Shown here: piece by piece, positions 18,321 through 28,791 of the stretch | Numbering within the stretch: the stretch's first letter is position 1 | Layout: every line of letters begins with the position of its first letter | Assembly (NCBI GenBank): GCA_001310455.1 | Contig: BAXG01000036.1 | Location: 1 to 63,418 of the forward strand | Reading direction: 5' to 3' | Origin: Photobacterium sp. JCM 19050 | Lineage (GTDB): Bacteria; Pseudomonadota; Gammaproteobacteria; Enterobacterales; Vibrionaceae | DNA length: 63,418 nt | Made by a program: the position numbers and the translations under genes | The notes under the pieces: generated by a model | Told to the model about the DNA's origin: nothing | Databases searched by the model: none | Seen by the model: only the letters and a program-made list of their open reading frames with translations

Positions 18321-19588
18321 TTAGCCGAACATTGCTTGCATTGCGTAGAAGAATATTACGGCCAGCAGTGCACCCGCAGGGAGGGTAACAACCCAGGATG
18401 CAACGATGTTACGGACAACGCCAAGGTTAAGGGCTGCAATACCACGGGCAAAGCCTACACCCAGAACCGCACCAACTAGAGTCTGTGTGGTAGAGATTGG
18501 CAGGCCAGTACCGGAAGCCAGCACAACGGTAGATGCTGTTGCCAGCTGGGCTGCAAAGCCGCGGCTTGGTGTCAGTTCAGTAATGCCTGAACCAACAGTC
18601 GCCATTACCTTGTGACCCAGAGTAGCCAGACCGACTACGATACCGATACCACCCAAAGGCAGGATCCACCAGGCAATTTCACTTTTGTCTGCAACAGCAC
18701 CCATGTGTTCAACAGTTGCGACAACAGCAGACAGTGGGCCAATCGCGTTGGCAACGTCGTTTGAACCGTGTGCAAATGCCATGGCACAGGCAGTCACAAC
18801 CATCAGCAGGCTGAATACGCGCTCAACACCGTCAAAGCCATTGCGGTCAGTTGCGGCATTGTCATCAGCGTACTTAGCGCGGATATACAGGTAGCCACCA
18901 ACCATCACGATTGCGGAAACAATAACAGACCAAACCGCTGCTTCTGAGGTGCTCAGGTGCAGACCAACGTGCTTCAGGCCTTTCTTGATGGTTACCATGG
19001 CGATCACCATAGAGGTGATAAACATGTAAACCGGCACGAAGCGCTTGGCATTGATAAGTGGCTTGTCTGTATCAAATATCAGCCGCTGGGCACTGACAAA
19101 GATAAGGTAAGCAAAGACACCGGAGATAAGCGGTGTAACAATCCAACTGCCCACGATGCCCTTCACAGAGCTCCAGTCAACCGCTTCCGGGCCGACAGAT
19201 ACGCAAGCAAAACCGATGATGGCACCAATGATTGAGTGCGTGGTAGACACCGGCCAGCCCATGTAAGACGCAACCAGCAGCCAGCTGCCTGCCGCGAGCA
19301 AGGAAGCCATCATGCCGTAAACCAGAATATCTGGGGTGCTGGCAAACAGGGAGGTTTCGATAACACCCTTACGGATGGTATCTGTTACTTCACCACCGGC
19401 CAGATAGCGCCGGCGAATTCGAAGATCATCGCAATGATGATCGCTTGCTTTACGGTCAGGGCTTTAGAACCTACTGAGGTACCCATAGCATTGGCAACGT
19501 CGTTCGCACCAATACCGATAGCCATCAGAAAACCAAAAAGCGCCGCCACCAAAACAATAATGGTGCCGTACTGAGCGAGGATTTCCAT
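18321..19588 (-). CDS. pit: Inorganic phosphate transporter, PiT family, frame broken once
   Basis: Low-affinity cation-coupled phosphate uptake across the inner membrane. The two PiT signature repeats are present: [17 protein letters not shown] (about residue 25) and [16 protein letters not shown] (about residue 240). About ten membrane helices are predicted. The frame breaks near 19406 (FEFAGAYLAGG expected; one T missing). Repaired length is 422, typical. It lies 33 nt downstream of the DUF47 gene, the standard regulator-transporter pair. Confidence 0.93.
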
Positions 19589-19621
19589 CGTATTACCTTG
19601 TCGTTTCTACGATTCTTTGAA

Positions 19622-20302
19622 TTACGAGCGTGAAAGCATCAGCTCCAGACGCGAGCCGACACGTTGCGCTTGGTCAGCGATACCGCCAACCCATTCGAGA
19701 ATTTTGTAAAGGAACATGACATCAACCGGGTTGTACTGGTCTTCGATTGCCATCAGTTGTTGGCGCAGACGAATTTGCATGTTGTCAGTATCGTCTTCAA
19801 TCTTGTCCAGTTGGTTGATCATTTCAGCCACCAGTGTGACTTCACGGCCTTTGAATCCGGTTTCGAGCAGCTCATCCAGTTCGCTGATAACACGACGTGC
19901 CTGATCTGCAGCGTCCAAACAACGCTGAACGTAGACCACGAAATCGGGATAGAGAGGAGAAGGCATCTGCAATTTACGGCCCAGGACGCGGCCTGCAATG
20001 TCTTTAGAAAGGTTGGCCAGTTTGTCTTGCTGGGTCAGAAGTTCGAGCATGTCAGTGCGGTCAACCGGCATGAACAGGCCACGAGGCAGTTTCAGACGGA
20101 TTTCGCGCTTGAGCACGTCTGCTTCTTTCTCCAGTTCGGAAATTTGCTGGCGAAGGGTAGCAGCGTTTTCCCAGTCTCCTTCGGCACATGCCTCGAAGAA
20201 AGGAATCAGCTTTGAGCAGCAATCATTCACACAGTTGATGTGACGTTGCAGCGGTTTAATAGGGCTTTTAGCAAACAGCCCAACAATAGTGTTTACTGGC
20301 AT
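19622..20302 (-). CDS. TIGR00153/DUF47 family PhoU-like protein
   Basis: Protein of 226 residues, all helical, of the DUF47 family related to PhoU. It begins MPVNTIVGLFAKSPIKPLQRH and contains the acidic helices EADVLKREIRLKLPRGLFMPVDR and LDKIEDDTDNMQIRLRQQ, which in PhoU-like proteins bind metal clusters. Genes of this family nearly always precede pit and are thought to regulate or gate it. It is first in the pit operon and divergent from ygiF. Confidence 0.93.
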   Translation of the reverse strand: MPVNTIVGLFAKSPIKPLQRHINCVNDCCSKLIPFFEACAEGDWENAATLRQQISELEKEADVLKREIRLKLPRGLFMPVDRTDMLELLTQQDKLANLSKDIAGRVLGRKLQMPSPLYPDFVVYVQRCLDAADQARRVISELDELLETGFKGREVTLVAEMINQLDKIEDDTDNMQIRLRQQLMAIEDQYNPVDVMFLYKILEWVGGIADQAQRVGSRLELMLSRS

Positions 20303-20484
20303 AGTCGTTTTGACCTGTAGTAAATAAAAACCAGACTAAATCTTGTTCGATAGAGACTGAGGCGCGCATGTTAACTTAATCACACATGCAAGGAAACTGC
20401 TTTCGATCAAACAGGGGGTGATAAAGCTTGCCCCTTATAGTGAATCTCCCTATCCTTGATTGGCTACTCTTGACAGGTACCCAT

Positions 20485-22008
20485 ATGGAAACAGAGATAG
20501 AGCTTAAATTTTTTGTTTCTCCACACATTTCGCTGCAAATTCGCGACAAGATCGCCGAATACAAGGTGTTACAACAGGGGCAACGCTTTCTGAATAACAC
20601 CTACTATGATACACCCGATCTCCAGCTTCGCATGAACGACATTGGCCTGCGGGTACGCCGCTATGACGATGTATTTGTGCAGACTATGAAGACTGCTGGA
20701 CGGGTTGTCGCCGGGCTCCACCAACGCCCGGAATACAATGCAGAATTGGAGAATGCCACTACGCCGGATTTACATCTGGTGCCTCACGAAGCCCTGCCGG
20801 AAGGCGTGGACATCGATACGCTACAGGCTCAGCTCAAGCCACTATTCGCGACTGACTTTGAACGCCAGCAATGGTTGATTGCCATGGCCGACGGCAGCCA
20901 GATTGAACTGGCGCTGGACCAGGGTAATGTGACCACCGATGAAGGTGGAGAGGACGTGATCAGTGAAGTGGAGCTGGAGCTGAAGTCCGGCCAGACTGAT
21001 GCACTCTTTACGCTCGCCCGCGATCTTGCTGAGTTCGGTGGGGTTCGCCTTGGCAACCTGAGCAAGGCTGCCCGCGGATACCGCTTGGCGACCGGCTATG
21101 ACGGCGATAAGCCTTTCCCGCTGAAAAAGGTGCCGGTCAATACTGATATGTCTGTTGAGCAGGCGTTTGTCTGCGCGATTGAACACGCTCTGTCTCACTG
21201 GCAGTACCATGAGCAGGTTTATTTTGAGAGCGGGGACGCGACGGCACTGTACGAAATCAGCCTGTCTGTTGCGCTCGTTCGCCAGGCAATGACGCTTTAC
21301 GGCGGCATGATCCCGCGCCGTGCCAGCGCGCTGCTTCGCCAGGAACTGCAATGGCTGGAAGGGGAGCTGGACTGGTTGCCGGAAGCCCGCGCCATTGCTC
21401 AGTTGGTTGAAGACAAAGGCTACTACCTGCGAAAGCTGAACGCCAAAAAGCCATTGCGCAAGGCGTTGGAAGCCCGTGATGAAGCCCTGCCGGATATGGC
21501 TGATGTACAGGAGCTTTTGGAGTCACCGCGCTACTGTAAACTGCTTCTGGACCTCAGCCGCTGGATGCTGACCCGGGGTTGGCAGCCGTTCTTGGATGAG
21601 AAGTCCCAGGCCAAGCTTGCTGCCCCCGTGCTCAAGTTTGCCGTCCGTCAGCTTGATACCTCATGGGAGGAGCTGAGAGCGGTTTTCAACCGGGATGAGC
21701 CTCTTAGCCGCCAGGAATACTTCGACCAGCATCCCAAGCTGATGCGCAACCTGCTGACCGGTGTCTGCCTTGCCAACCTGTTTGACCAGGAGCGTTGCAA
21801 TGCCTTTCGTCTTCCTTGGCTGGATGTATTCCAGGGCATCGATGACCTGCAGCTTCTGGAGCCGGTCCGCAAGCTGAAAAAGGAATTTGAGGACGAGGAC
21901 AAGTCACAAATTAAGAAGTGGCTTGCCCGGAAGGAAGAGTCCCTAATTCATGCTATGACCCAAAGCCAGATGGCGGGTCTTGAGCTTGAGCCTTACTGGA
22001 TTGATTAA
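20485..22008 (+). CDS. ygiF: Inorganic triphosphatase (CYTH-CHAD protein)
   Basis: Hydrolyses inorganic tripolyphosphate. The N-terminal CYTH tunnel domain opens with ETEIELKF (the ExExK motif, residues 2-8) and includes RVRRYDD and the acidic SEVELELKSG strand. The C-terminal CHAD domain (about 230-500) is helical and His/Arg-rich and may bind polyphosphate. At 507 residues it is complete. The frame opens upstream at 20428, but ATG 20485 places ExExK at the usual position. In E. coli ygiF is directly followed by glnE; here a potassium channel and a chemoreceptor intervene. Confidence 0.95.
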   Translation: METEIELKFFVSPHISLQIRDKIAEYKVLQQGQRFLNNTYYDTPDLQLRMNDIGLRVRRYDDVFVQTMKTAGRVVAGLHQRPEYNAELENATTPDLHLVPHEALPEGVDIDTLQAQLKPLFATDFERQQWLIAMADGSQIELALDQGNVTTDEGGEDVISEVELELKSGQTDALFTLARDLAEFGGVRLGNLSKAARGYRLATGYDGDKPFPLKKVPVNTDMSVEQAFVCAIEHALSHWQYHEQVYFESGDATALYEISLSVALVRQAMTLYGGMIPRRASALLRQELQWLEGELDWLPEARAIAQLVEDKGYYLRKLNAKKPLRKALEARDEALPDMADVQELLESPRYCKLLLDLSRWMLTRGWQPFLDEKSQAKLAAPVLKFAVRQLDTSWEELRAVFNRDEPLSRQEYFDQHPKLMRNLLTGVCLANLFDQERCNAFRLPWLDVFQGIDDLQLLEPVRKLKKEFEDEDKSQIKKWLARKEESLIHAMTQSQMAGLELEPYWID

Positions 22009-22027
22009 CCCCAATCCCTGAATTGAG

Positions 22028-22057
22028 AAATAGCGACAAGATGGCGCTATTTTTTTG
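22028..22057 (+). terminator. Terminator after ygiF
   Basis: AAATAGCG/CGCTATTT stem with a 9-nt loop and a T-run. It overlaps the 3' end of the convergent channel gene. Confidence 0.75.
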
Positions 22058-22859
22058 CCTGTTTTTCCTGTTCGGGAGATGGGTTCTCTTTCGGGAGACG
22101 GGATTCAATGCGATCAAGCCGGCGAAGGATGGCTGCTTGCTGCGCAAGGACTTGGGTCAGCTGATCGCGGTTTTCTGAGATCAACTGGCGTTTGATGTTC
22201 TTTTCCGGTGTCGAAATAAATGATGTCACCAAGCCGCTGATCATACCAAACAGCCCAACCCCGGCAATGATGAGGAAAACTGCCACAGTCCGGCCACCCG
22301 GTGAAATGGGATAATGATCCCCGTACCCCACGGTTGATATGGTCACGAACACCCACCAAAGCGCATCGGAACTCGACTGGATATTCGATCCCGGATTGCC
22401 AGCCTCAAAGAAATAAATCGCTGCCGTTCCGGCCATCACCAGCAACACCAAGAGAAAAAGGACACTGGCAACGGTCGATTCGCGTCTGCTGGAGCGCAAA
22501 ACCATGAGGATCTGGTGCTCTTTTCGCAGTAGGCGGTACAGCCGGATTATCTGGAAGATGCGTGCAAAACGCAGGCTTTCAATAATCGGGATGCTGGCAA
22601 CAAAATCGACCCAATGGTTTTTTAGATAACGCCATTTCCTCTCGCTGCGGACGAGATCAGTGAGCAACTGAACCCAGAACACCAGACAGATAAAGAAGTC
22701 GATATTAATCAGCGCCCTGAACAGGGGATCTGTCGTGGGTATGAACAATAGTGTTGTGACGACCATCAGAGAAATGAATGACAAAAATAGCGTCATCAGG
22801 CTCAGTGGGGTCAACTCATGGTTGGAATGCTTTTCATTGTGAGGCGGTAAATGTTTCAT
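22047..22859 (-). CDS. Voltage-gated-type potassium channel
   Basis: Single-subunit Kv-like channel of 270 residues with six predicted membrane segments. The fourth carries arginines every third residue (Arg97, 100, 106, 109, 112), an S4 voltage-sensor pattern. The pore loop has the selectivity filter TVGYGD at 176-181. A short cytoplasmic coiled-coil tail (about 228-255) could tetramerise it; there is no RCK/TrkA domain. Expected role: potassium efflux or uptake in response to membrane potential. Divergent from the chemoreceptor gene and convergent with ygiF. Confidence 0.9.
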   Translation of the reverse strand: MKHLPPHNEKHSNHELTPLSLMTLFLSFISLMVVTTLLFIPTTDPLFRALINIDFFICLVFWVQLLTDLVRSERKWRYLKNHWVDFVASIPIIESLRFARIFQIIRLYRLLRKEHQILMVLRSSRRESTVASVLFLLVLLVMAGTAAIYFFEAGNPGSNIQSSSDALWWVFVTISTVGYGDHYPISPGGRTVAVFLIIAGVGLFGMISGLVTSFISTPEKNIKRQLISENRDQLTQVLAQQAAILRRLDRIESRLPKENPSPEQEKQAKK

Positions 22860-22982
22860 CGAGCCTGCCGATAACTAAATAAGCTGTTCTGAGAAATAAC
22901 TGTACAAAAAAAATAATAAAAGTAACCAGCCTGATTAAACAGCGGCTTTTGCCAGTATCAAGATATGTAATGGAGTTTAAAC

Positions 22983-24576
22983 ATGTCCAAGATGGTTTTC
23001 CGACCTTGGGAAAGGATAATTTCCGACGTCCGTCTTCTGCCGAAAATGATCATGCTGATGGTTTTCAGCACTGTTCTTTTAGTGGGTAAGCAACTTTGGG
23101 ATGCCCACACCTTTCGAGATTCTGTCGTTGATATTCTGCTTCACCAGAACGCAGAGACAGCCAATGCTACCGGCAAAATACTGGAAACTATCAGTAAGGA
23201 AGCCAACAGCGGCGAACTTGCTTTAAGCGTCCTGAAAGCACAGGGGCAGGCGCTGGGTGCTGAAACCTACCTGTATGTCGTGAATACCGAGAACGGCAAT
23301 GTGCTTGGCCACCCGACAGCGAAAAGCGTTTCTGACATCAATCATAAAACCGACAGCGGTGTGATGTTGCCAGGAATGTTTAAAAAAGGCAGGGAATAAA
23401 ATACAGCCTGGATACCGGCGCCCGCATTGGTACCGGTGTGGCTGTGAGTGGCACACCTTGGGTGGCCGTGGTGTCCCAGGATACGGATGAAGCTCAGGCT
23501 TTCTACAATGCCTACCTGGTCCAGATTGCATGGCAGACGGGCTGATTATTGTTGCTTTCATGGTTGTGCTTCTTGGGGCATCTCGTGTCATGTTGCGCCA
23601 AACCCAGTATATCAATGACTCCATCAAGCGCATTGCAGAGCGGGATCTCAGTGTCGAAGTGGATATGGACTGCAAAGACGAATATGGCGATATTGCCCGC
23701 GAGATTGAGCGCGCCCGCCTTCGCCTTCTTGATGTTGTGCAAATGCAGCGTGACTCTTCTGCCGAGCTTGGCGGCCACAGTGAAATCATGACTGTCAGCA
23801 TGGAAGAGACCCGCGAGTCTGCCAAAGAGCAGTTCAACGAAATCGAACAACTGGCTTCCGCCATGAGCGAAATGAGCTCAACGGTTGCGGATGTCGCTGA
23901 ACACGCTAAAACAGCCTCTCTTGCTACTGAAGGGTCAAAGCAGCAGGCTGCTCGGGGGCAGGGCTTTGTCAGTTCTACCATCAGCACCATCAACCAGCTT
24001 TCTTCGGATATCCGGGAGTCGGCAGAAGCCGTTAACCAGGTTGATGCCAGCGTCGACAAGATAAGCAGTGTCATTGTCACCATCCAGGGTATTTCCGAGC
24101 AGACCAATTTGCTGGCCTTGAATGCCGCCATTGAAGCGGCCCGGGCCGGAGAGGCCGGGCGTGGTTTCGCAGTAGTGGCAGATGAAGTTCGCAACCTTGC
24201 TCAGAATACTCAGAAAGCGACTGTCGAGATCCAGGAGATGATCAGCCAGTTGCAGCAAAATGCCCGCAGTGCAGTGTCGCTCATGGAACAAAGCGTGGTC
24301 GAAGCAGCAGACAGTGTGGAGTCAGTTTCCAATGCCGGTGAAGAGCTTGAGAAAATCGTCCACGATATCGAGCAGGTCAACGACATGAACTTCCACATTG
24401 CCTCAGCGGCTGAGCAGCAAGCGCAGGTAGCCAACGAAATGAATGCTAACCTTTCCAATGTCAGGGAGCTGGTGGAAGCGTCTGTCACCGTAGTGACAGA
24501 GCTGGCTGAAACCGCTGAAATGATCCAGAAAAGCGCAGAAGATCTCGATGGCAAGGTAAAAACCTTTGTGGTGTAA
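22983..24576 (+). CDS. Methyl-accepting chemotaxis protein with Cache-type sensor, frame broken twice
   Basis: Chemoreceptor. An N-terminal membrane helix (about 17-37) leads to a periplasmic single-Cache-like domain with the [16 protein letters not shown] strand, followed by [16 protein letters not shown] second helix is followed by HAMP-like sequence and a signalling domain with the hairpin [32 protein letters not shown]. Breaks lie near 23387 (one A lost in a run of A) and near 23542 (one C lost). Repaired length is 531. There is no CheR/CheB-binding pentapeptide at the C-terminus. The ligand is unknown. Confidence 0.88.
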
Positions 24577-24642
24577 CTCAGGGTCAAGCACCTCTTAGTA
24601 GTCTGCCGGACTCCTGTCTGATCACAGGCTGAGAAGGAGAAG

Positions 24643-24673
24643 AAACACCCATGCTGAGCGTGGGTGTTTTTTT
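24643..24673 (+). terminator. Terminator after chemoreceptor gene
   Basis: AAACACCCATGC/GCGTGGGTGTTT stem with a TGA-type loop and seven T, 66 nt past the stop. Confidence 0.85.
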
Positions 24674-24717
24674 ATGTTATAAAAATGGACATTGCGCCCA
24701 GAAGAAAAAGGACTGCC

Positions 24718-27590
24718 ATGACACTCCCGGACACGCTCAAAAAGCTGGCTGATCGCCACTTGGATACGCTTTGTGAAAAGCAGCCAGATAATCTAGCCCA
24801 GTGGGAAGGCCATGAACGGGAAGCGCTGCGTCGAAAGCTTGGGCTCAGCGACTTTATTGCATCGTCCGTTGAGCACGATGATGCGTTGCTGCCATGGCTG
24901 AAGGAACATCTTGTCGAGCCAGCCCGCAGTGACAGTTACCGCGTTACGCTGGCCGAAATTCTTGCCGGGCAGACAGATGAAAACGGAGCGATGCGCGAGC
25001 TTCGCCGGTTCCGCCGCCGGGAGATGGTCTGGCTGGCATGGAAAGATTTTAACGGTGACATTGACCTCGAGGCGGGGCTGAACCACCTGTCTGAACTTGC
25101 AGAAGCAATGATCATTGAGAGCTACCACTGGTTGTATGCCGACTGCTGCAAACAGTGGGGGACACCTTGCAATGCGGCAGGTGACCCGCAGCCCATGCTT
25201 ATCCTCGGGATGGGGAAACTGGGGGGCGGAGAGCTCAATTTCTCTTCTGACATCGACCTTATCTTTACCTACCCGGAAAACGGTGAAACCCAGGGGGCGC
25301 GCAGAAGTATCGCTAACCCGCAATTTTTCACGCGCCTTGGTCAGAGGCTTATCAAGCTTCTTGATCAGCAGACGTTTGATGGTTTCTGTTATCGGGTGGA
25401 TATGCGCCTTCGCCCGTTTGGTGACAGTGGCCCGCTGGTGATGAGCTTTGCTGCTTTGGAAGATTACTATCAAGAGCAAGGGCGGGACTGGGAACGCTAC
25501 GCCATGATAAAAGCCCGGGTGATGGGCCGGGAGCAGTTTGACTGCTACCAGGAGCTTCGTCAGTTGCTCCGTCCCTTTGTCTTCCGGCGCTATATCGATT
25601 TCAGTGCAGTGCAATCCCTGCGCCGGATGAAAGCGATGATCTCCAGTGAAGTGCGTCGCCGTGGGCTGCATGACAATATCAAACTCGGCCCGGGCGGGAT
25701 CCGGGAAATCGAGTTTATTGCCCAGTCTTTTCAACTGATTCGCGGCGGGCGTGAGCCATCCCTGCGCAAGCGAGGTCTGCTGGAAACCCTGCAGGCAATC
25801 GGAGATCTTGGTCTGCTTCCTGAGAGCGATGTCAGCGGACTTAAGGCGGCCTACCTATTCCTTCGCAGGATGGAAAACCTGCTCCAGGCCATTGCAGACA
25901 AACAGACCCAAACCCTGCCGGATATCGACAGGGACCAATCCCGGCTCTGTATCGCGATGGGTTTTGTAAGCTGGGATGCACTGATGGCTGAACGTCAGCA
26001 ACACATGGACACAGTGCATGATGTGTTTGACAGCCTGATCGGTGATGACGAGCAGGAGTCGGAAAGTGATGTGCCGCCTGCCTGCCAGGAGCTCTGGGAT
26101 ATGGCTGGCCGCAATCCGGAAATACTGGCGTCGATCTTCACTGATACCGGTGTGTCCTGTCCTGAGTCCATGGCGGCAAAACTGTCAGACTTTAAAAAAG
26201 AACTTGCCAAGCGAACCCTCGGGCCGCGAGGGCGCGAAGTGCTTACCCGCCTGATGCCAAAACTGCTCTCCAAGGTGATTGAACCGGGACGATCCTGTCC
26301 GGATGAGTTACTTGGAAGGCTTACCCATTTGATTGTCCGGATCGCTTCCCGCACAACCTACATGGAACTGCTGGATGAGCACCCGGCGGCAATCGCCCAA
26401 CTGGTACGGCTTTGTGCGGCCAGCCCGATGGTGGCTGAGAAACTGTCGACCTACCCGGTTTTGCTGGACGAATTGCTGGATCCCCGGGAGCTTTACAATC
26501 CGCTGTCGCTTGATCAATACAAAACGGAACTGCGTGAATTCCTTGCCCGGATCCCGGAAGAGGATATGGAGCAGCAGATGGAAGCGCTGCGCCAGTTTAA
26601 GCAGATCCAGCTCCTGAAGATTGCCGCTGCTGACATTGCCGGTGTGCTGCCCCTGATGAAGGTGAGTGACCACTTAACCTATCTGGCGGAGGCTATTATT
26701 GATGCCGCCGTCAGTCAGGCATGGGTGCAGACTGCTGCTAAGTACGGCGAGCCTTCCCACCTCTCAGGGCGCGATGGGCGGGGCTTTGCAGTCATCGGTT
26801 ACGGTAAGGTCGGAGGCTGGGAACTGGGGTATGGATCAGATCTCGATGTGGTGTTTATCCATGACTGCCCGGACAACGTTTACACCAACGGCAAAAAGGA
26901 AATTGACGGACGCCAGTTTTACCTGCGCCTTGCCCAGCGGGTTGTCCACCTGTTCTCAACCCGGACTACCTCCGGAGTGCTTTACGAACTGGATACCCGG
27001 CTGCGTCCGTCCGGTACCTCCGGCATGCTGGTGACCACATTGGAATCGTTCCGCGAATACCAGGAGCAGGAAGCCTGGACCTGGGAACACCAGGCACTGG
27101 TGCGCGCTCGTATGGTATACGGGGATTCGCAGCTTGCTGCCGGGTTTGAAAAGGTACGCCATGACATCCTCTGCGCTGACAGGGAGACTGAAAAGCTGCG
27201 CCAGGATGTGGCAGAGATGCGAGAAAAAATGCGGGAGCACCTTGCAGCAAGACTGCCGGGGTTTTTAAGATCAAGCAGGACAGGGGCGGCATTACAGATA
27301 TCGAATTTATCGCCCAGTATCTGGTGCTGAATCACAGCTGCAAAGAGCCTAAACTGACCCGCTGGAGCGATAACGTCCGTATCTTTGAAGACTGCGCCAA
27401 CTATGGCATTGTCGAGCAGGGGCAGGCGATTGCCCTTCGAGATACCTACGTCACCTTGCGCGATAAGATGCACCGCCTGGCCCTTGCCGATAACGATGCG
27501 GAAGTGCCGGATTCGACGCTGGTGGAAGAGCGAAATGTGGTCTCTGATGCATGGGACAATTGGCTGGCACGGGAGCAATCAACAGAGTAA
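24718..27590 (+). CDS. glnE: Bifunctional glutamine synthetase adenylyltransferase/deadenylase, frame broken once
   Basis: Adds and removes AMP on glutamine synthetase under PII control. Two nucleotidyltransferase domains are visible: [20 protein letters not shown] (deadenylase half, about residue 160) and [20 protein letters not shown] (adenylylase half, about residue 700). The frame breaks at the T-run 27262-27266; [21 protein letters not shown] then follows in the next frame. Repaired length is 957, normal. ATG 24718 follows AAAGGA with a 7-nt gap; an upstream in-frame ATG lies in the previous gene's terminator. Confidence 0.94.
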
Positions 27591-27680
27591 AACATGGGGT
27601 AGCGACACACTGTGTGGTGAGACGGAAGTGATCGGCTATTGTCCTGACTTACGACTCGCCTCTCATCACGCTGCTTCAAC

Positions 27681-27708
27681 GAAAAAAGGTGCATTCAGCA
27701 CCTTTCGT
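27681..27708 (-). terminator. Terminator after lpxL-type gene
   Basis: Stem AAAGGTGC/GCACCTTT with a 5-nt loop, followed by further T on the minus strand. It is also usable by glnE. Confidence 0.75.
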
Positions 27709-27720
27709 TGAAGTCATTCC

Positions 27721-28646
27721 TCAGTAAAGAGACGGCTCGCCTTCCGGCCGGGTCTTGAACCGGCGGTGCAGCCACATGTACTGCTCCGGCGCCCGCATAA
27801 TGGAACGTTCAATCGCTTTGTTCATATACGCCGCAGCGTTATCCGGGTCATTGTGCGGGAACGCATCCAGTGGCTCATCAATTTTCAGCGTATAACCTTT
27901 TCCCTGGCGGTCTTTAGTGAAAGTGAAAGGTACTAACGCGCAACCGGACGCGTCTGCAAGGATGCTGGTTCCGGTCGTTGTGCAGGCTTTTTCGACGGCA
28001 AACAGCGGAGCAAAGGTACCGCGTCGGCGGCCATAATCATGGTCTGGTGCGTACCACAGACGTTTGCCGTATTTAAGATCATACAGCATGCCTTTCACAT
28101 CTTTACGGTCGCGCATTCCCGGGTTTGAACGTGACCGACCCCGGAACTGGATCCAGTCAAACACCGGGTTGTCATTGGGGCGGTACACACCGATCCCCGG
28201 GGTTTCGAGGCCAAATGCGCGGGCACCGAGCTCAAGGTTCACGTTGTGAATCGCAATCAGCAGAGCGCCTTTGCCCTCGGCTTCCAGTTTGTGAAGGTGC
28301 TCCAGCCCTTCGTATTTCACATGCTTGCGCACGCGCCAGTCTGGCCAGAACCAGGCCGCAGCAGTATCAAACAGTGCCATGCCGGTATGGCTGAAGTTTT
28401 CCTTCACCATCTTTTCACGCTGGGCGGCAGTGAGGTGGGGAAAGCACAGTTCCAGGTTACGGCGGGCGACCTTTACCCGGCTTTTCATCACCCTCATCAG
28501 GAGCTTGCCAAGCCATGGCCAAGAACTTGCTGTGCTCGGTAAGGCAGCCAGCTGGCAACATACATCAGTGCCAGTCCAACCCAGGTATGCAGGTAGCGAG
28601 GGTTAAGGAAAGACCAGCGAAAACGGGGTGCTTCGAATTTGCTCAT
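27721..28646 (-). CDS. lpxL: Lipid A biosynthesis acyltransferase (LpxL/LpxP type), frame broken once
   Basis: Adds a secondary acyl chain to Kdo2-lipid IVA at the inner membrane. The N-terminus SKFEAPRFRWSFLNPRYLHTW and a membrane helix (LALMYVASWLPY) are in one frame to about 28512. There one G (plus view) is missing and the rest follows in another frame. The catalytic HX4E motif is HNVNLE, and the conserved YAPDHDYGRRRGTF segment is present. Repaired length is 308. LpxL versus LpxP (or LpxM) cannot be told apart here; the symbol is the family default. It sits between convergent glnE and divergent hldE. Confidence 0.9.
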
Positions 28647-28732
28647 GTCAGCCGGATGTCATTTAGTTTCGTCAAAGACGGCCATTGTAGCTTAACCGTA
28701 AAAAAAATCAGCAATTGGGACCATAGCTCTCC

Positions 28733-28760
28733 TTACCTGTATGGGCGGTTATGGTAAACT
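28733..28760 (+). promoter_or_regulatory. Candidate sigma-70 promoter for hldE
   Basis: TTACCT (28733-28738), 16 nt, then TAAACT (28755-28760) with a TGG just before the -10. It lies 32 nt before the hldE start. Confidence 0.4.
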
Positions 28761-28791
28761 CCTGCGCTGAAATTGTTCAGTGGAGAGCCTT

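Noticed and set aside
23223..24194. Long minus-strand frame (323 codons) opposite the chemoreceptor gene
   Set aside because: It is the shadow of a conserved coding sequence; its translation is Ser/Arg-rich with no recognisable domain, and no ribosome site was seen.
24793..25734. Long minus-strand frame (313 codons) inside glnE
   Set aside because: It lies wholly antisense to a conserved enzyme and shows no family features; codon pattern mirrors the sense gene.
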